DNA from: Combretum micranthum
Lineage: Eukaryota > Streptophyta > Magnoliopsida > Myrtales > Combretaceae
Direction: 5' to 3'
Assembly (NCBI GenBank): GCA_024138025.1
Contig: JAMXBD010000235.1
Span: forward strand, 1 to 64,000
DNA length: 64,000 bases
Both the position numbers and the translations under genes were made by a program. The stretch's first letter is position 1. Every line of letters starts with the position of its first letter. Positions 62,901 through 64,000 of this stretch are shown piece by piece. The notes beneath the pieces were generated by a model. The model ran no database searches. It saw nothing but the letters and a program-made list of their open reading frames with translations, and was not told the DNA's origin.

Positions 62901-63642
62901 AAAGCGACGGCGACTAATTGAGGAGGTATATTTTTTGATAATCAATTAGGGATAATGATTTCAGTTTTGTATCTTCGCCAACATGCATTATTTTTCCATC
63001 TGGTTTATATCCTTTAGCCGCATTTTTTATTACTTTTCTCCTATTGTGCCTTCTTTGTTCTGTTGATAGTTAAATCATGGTTATGAACCGTTTTTGATTC
63101 CTTCCAATTGGTAGATGGTCAGGTAATACATTGTTGAGAGGCCATCACTAAAACACAGGTTAATCAAAATTATTGCCTTATTTATTTATTCATTTTTTAT
63201 TTTTATATCATATGTGAGAATCATATATAGTTGTGGAAAAAAGCCTGAAACTATGGCCCAGAATTGTATTCTGACTGACTGTTTGAGGATAAGAAGTGGT
63301 AATACTACTAGACTTGCCTGTAAACGATTGATATTATGTAGATAAATTCTTGATGAAGCTCCAAATCCTATTTCTGTTATTGCTATAAATTTGTCATCCC
63401 TAAGCTTCCCCTGTTAAAAGAAATTGATAGTTGATGCTGTCTCTTTGGTGCATTGGCCTCTTTAATGATGTATGAGTGGCTTGCTGCAGCTTGTTGAAAA
63501 GCTTCTCATTACTGCTGTTGCCGATGCTGATGTTACTGTTCGGCAGTCAATCTTTTCTTCACTGCATGCAAATAGAGGATTTGATGATTATTTAGCACAG
63601 GCAGATAGTCTGAGTGCAGTTTTTGCTGCTTTAAATGATGAG
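56085..63642 (+). CDS. TOR: Target of rapamycin (TOR) kinase, N-terminal HEAT region, partial, with frame lesions
   Basis: Eleven exons with GT-AG edges: 56085-56240, 58050-58384, 58472-58546, 58716-58887, 60455-60552, 61607-61766, 61891-62034, 62173-62342, 62446-62650, 62731-62925, 63490-63642. Translations such as [109 protein letters not shown] and [11 protein letters not shown] match plant TOR in order. They cover roughly the first 620 of about 2,480 residues. This part forms HEAT repeats that bind partners such as RAPTOR; the kinase domain lies beyond the window. Exon 1 adds a 12-alanine run. Exon 2 has two frame changes (stops at 58161 and 58222); exons 4 (stop at 58803) and 5 each lack one base. 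Exons 6-11 are intact. So either a decaying copy or assembly error. Confidence 0.93.
56241..58049 (+). other. TOR intron 1
   Basis: An 1.8-kb first intron with GTATTG donor and CTAAACCAG acceptor. It holds an A-run (near 57327-57345) and a C-rich tract (58018-58034) before the acceptor, and no other gene that I can see. Confidence 0.8.
59916..59958 (+). repeat. Poly-G tract in TOR intron 4
   Basis: Runs of 5, 28 and 8 guanines are separated by single adenines. A run of nine cytosines lies about 50 bp on (60006-60014) and could pair with it in RNA. The exact length is likely unreliable in any assembly. Confidence 0.9.
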
Positions 63643-64000
63643 GTATAACTATTAATCTTCTTGTATTTGCCAATTTAACTCTTCCTACATTAGGAGTAAA
63701 GAGCATGAGAAGACGTAATGAAATCTGTTTCCATTGCTTATATTAATTTTGCAATTTTTTGGTAATTAATAATAATTTCATATTTTGTGGTCATTCATTT
63801 CTAGCAATTCCATTATAGCTTCCTTATGAAGAGCTATTACGGTGTTTAGTTCACCATAATAGCAATTCCATAACCAATCCATATTACAAAAAATATAGAA
63901 TAGCAGTTCATTACTCAAATATATGAATAGTAATTTAATACTAGAGTAGGTTTTTCCCCCCTATTATGTCCTTATTTAAATGAAAAATTAACAAATAAAA

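Noticed and set aside
1..64000. tRNA, rRNA, snoRNA and CRISPR features
   Set aside because: I looked for tRNA B-box words with matching stems, rRNA segments and regularly spaced short palindromic repeats. None was convincing. The satellite at 53.6-55.4 kb has no spacers and is not CRISPR.

Overview
This window looks like an AT-rich, repeat-dense stretch of a flowering-plant nuclear genome, probably a eudicot. The reasons are intron-containing genes with plant-type splice sites, a plant TOR gene, a plant organellar uL18 gene, a defensin-like gene, a Tork/Tnt1-type copia element, MULE and hAT miniature elements and a TRIM. It has no operons, ribosome binding sites or CRISPR arrays. The species cannot be named from the sequence.

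Layout. 0.36-4.2 kb: a broken gene for a membrane protein with 240-bp internal coding repeats, split by a hAT-like element. 6.1-7.5 kb: a Pack-MULE-like element with an 11-bp target duplication and a captured piece of a glucosamine-fructose-6-phosphate aminotransferase gene. 8.5-11.4 kb: a second copy of the hAT-like family, a TRIM and a MULE-type MITE. 12.6-13.5 kb: a two-exon defensin-like gene with an early stop. 14-16.4 kb: a minus-oriented LTR-like segment. 18-23.2 kb: a third hAT-like copy abutting the leader of an intact uL18 (mitochondrial type) ribosomal protein gene. 24.5-26 kb: two MITEs. 26.6-31.7 kb: a large LTR-like region holding a degenerate ~165-220 bp tandem array. 32.5-33.0 kb: a LINE remnant on the minus strand. 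35.0-40.4 kb: a decayed full-length copia retrotransposon. 40.7-44.3 kb: more LTR-like sequence. 47.1-48.7 kb: a MULE transposase remnant and a MULE-type MITE. 49.3-52.7 kb: an unidentified, possibly split, gene. 53.6-55.4 kb: a ~116-bp satellite array. 56.1-63.6 kb: the first eleven exons of TOR, running off the right end.

The two confident host genes are linked only in a broad sense. TOR (HEAT-repeat N-terminus) controls growth and translation, and uL18 is an organellar ribosomal protein. TOR exons 2, 4 and 5 carry single-base length errors while exons 6-11 are clean. That is either a decaying copy or base-calling error in the assembly. All homology calls come from reading translations against remembered family features; no database search was run.
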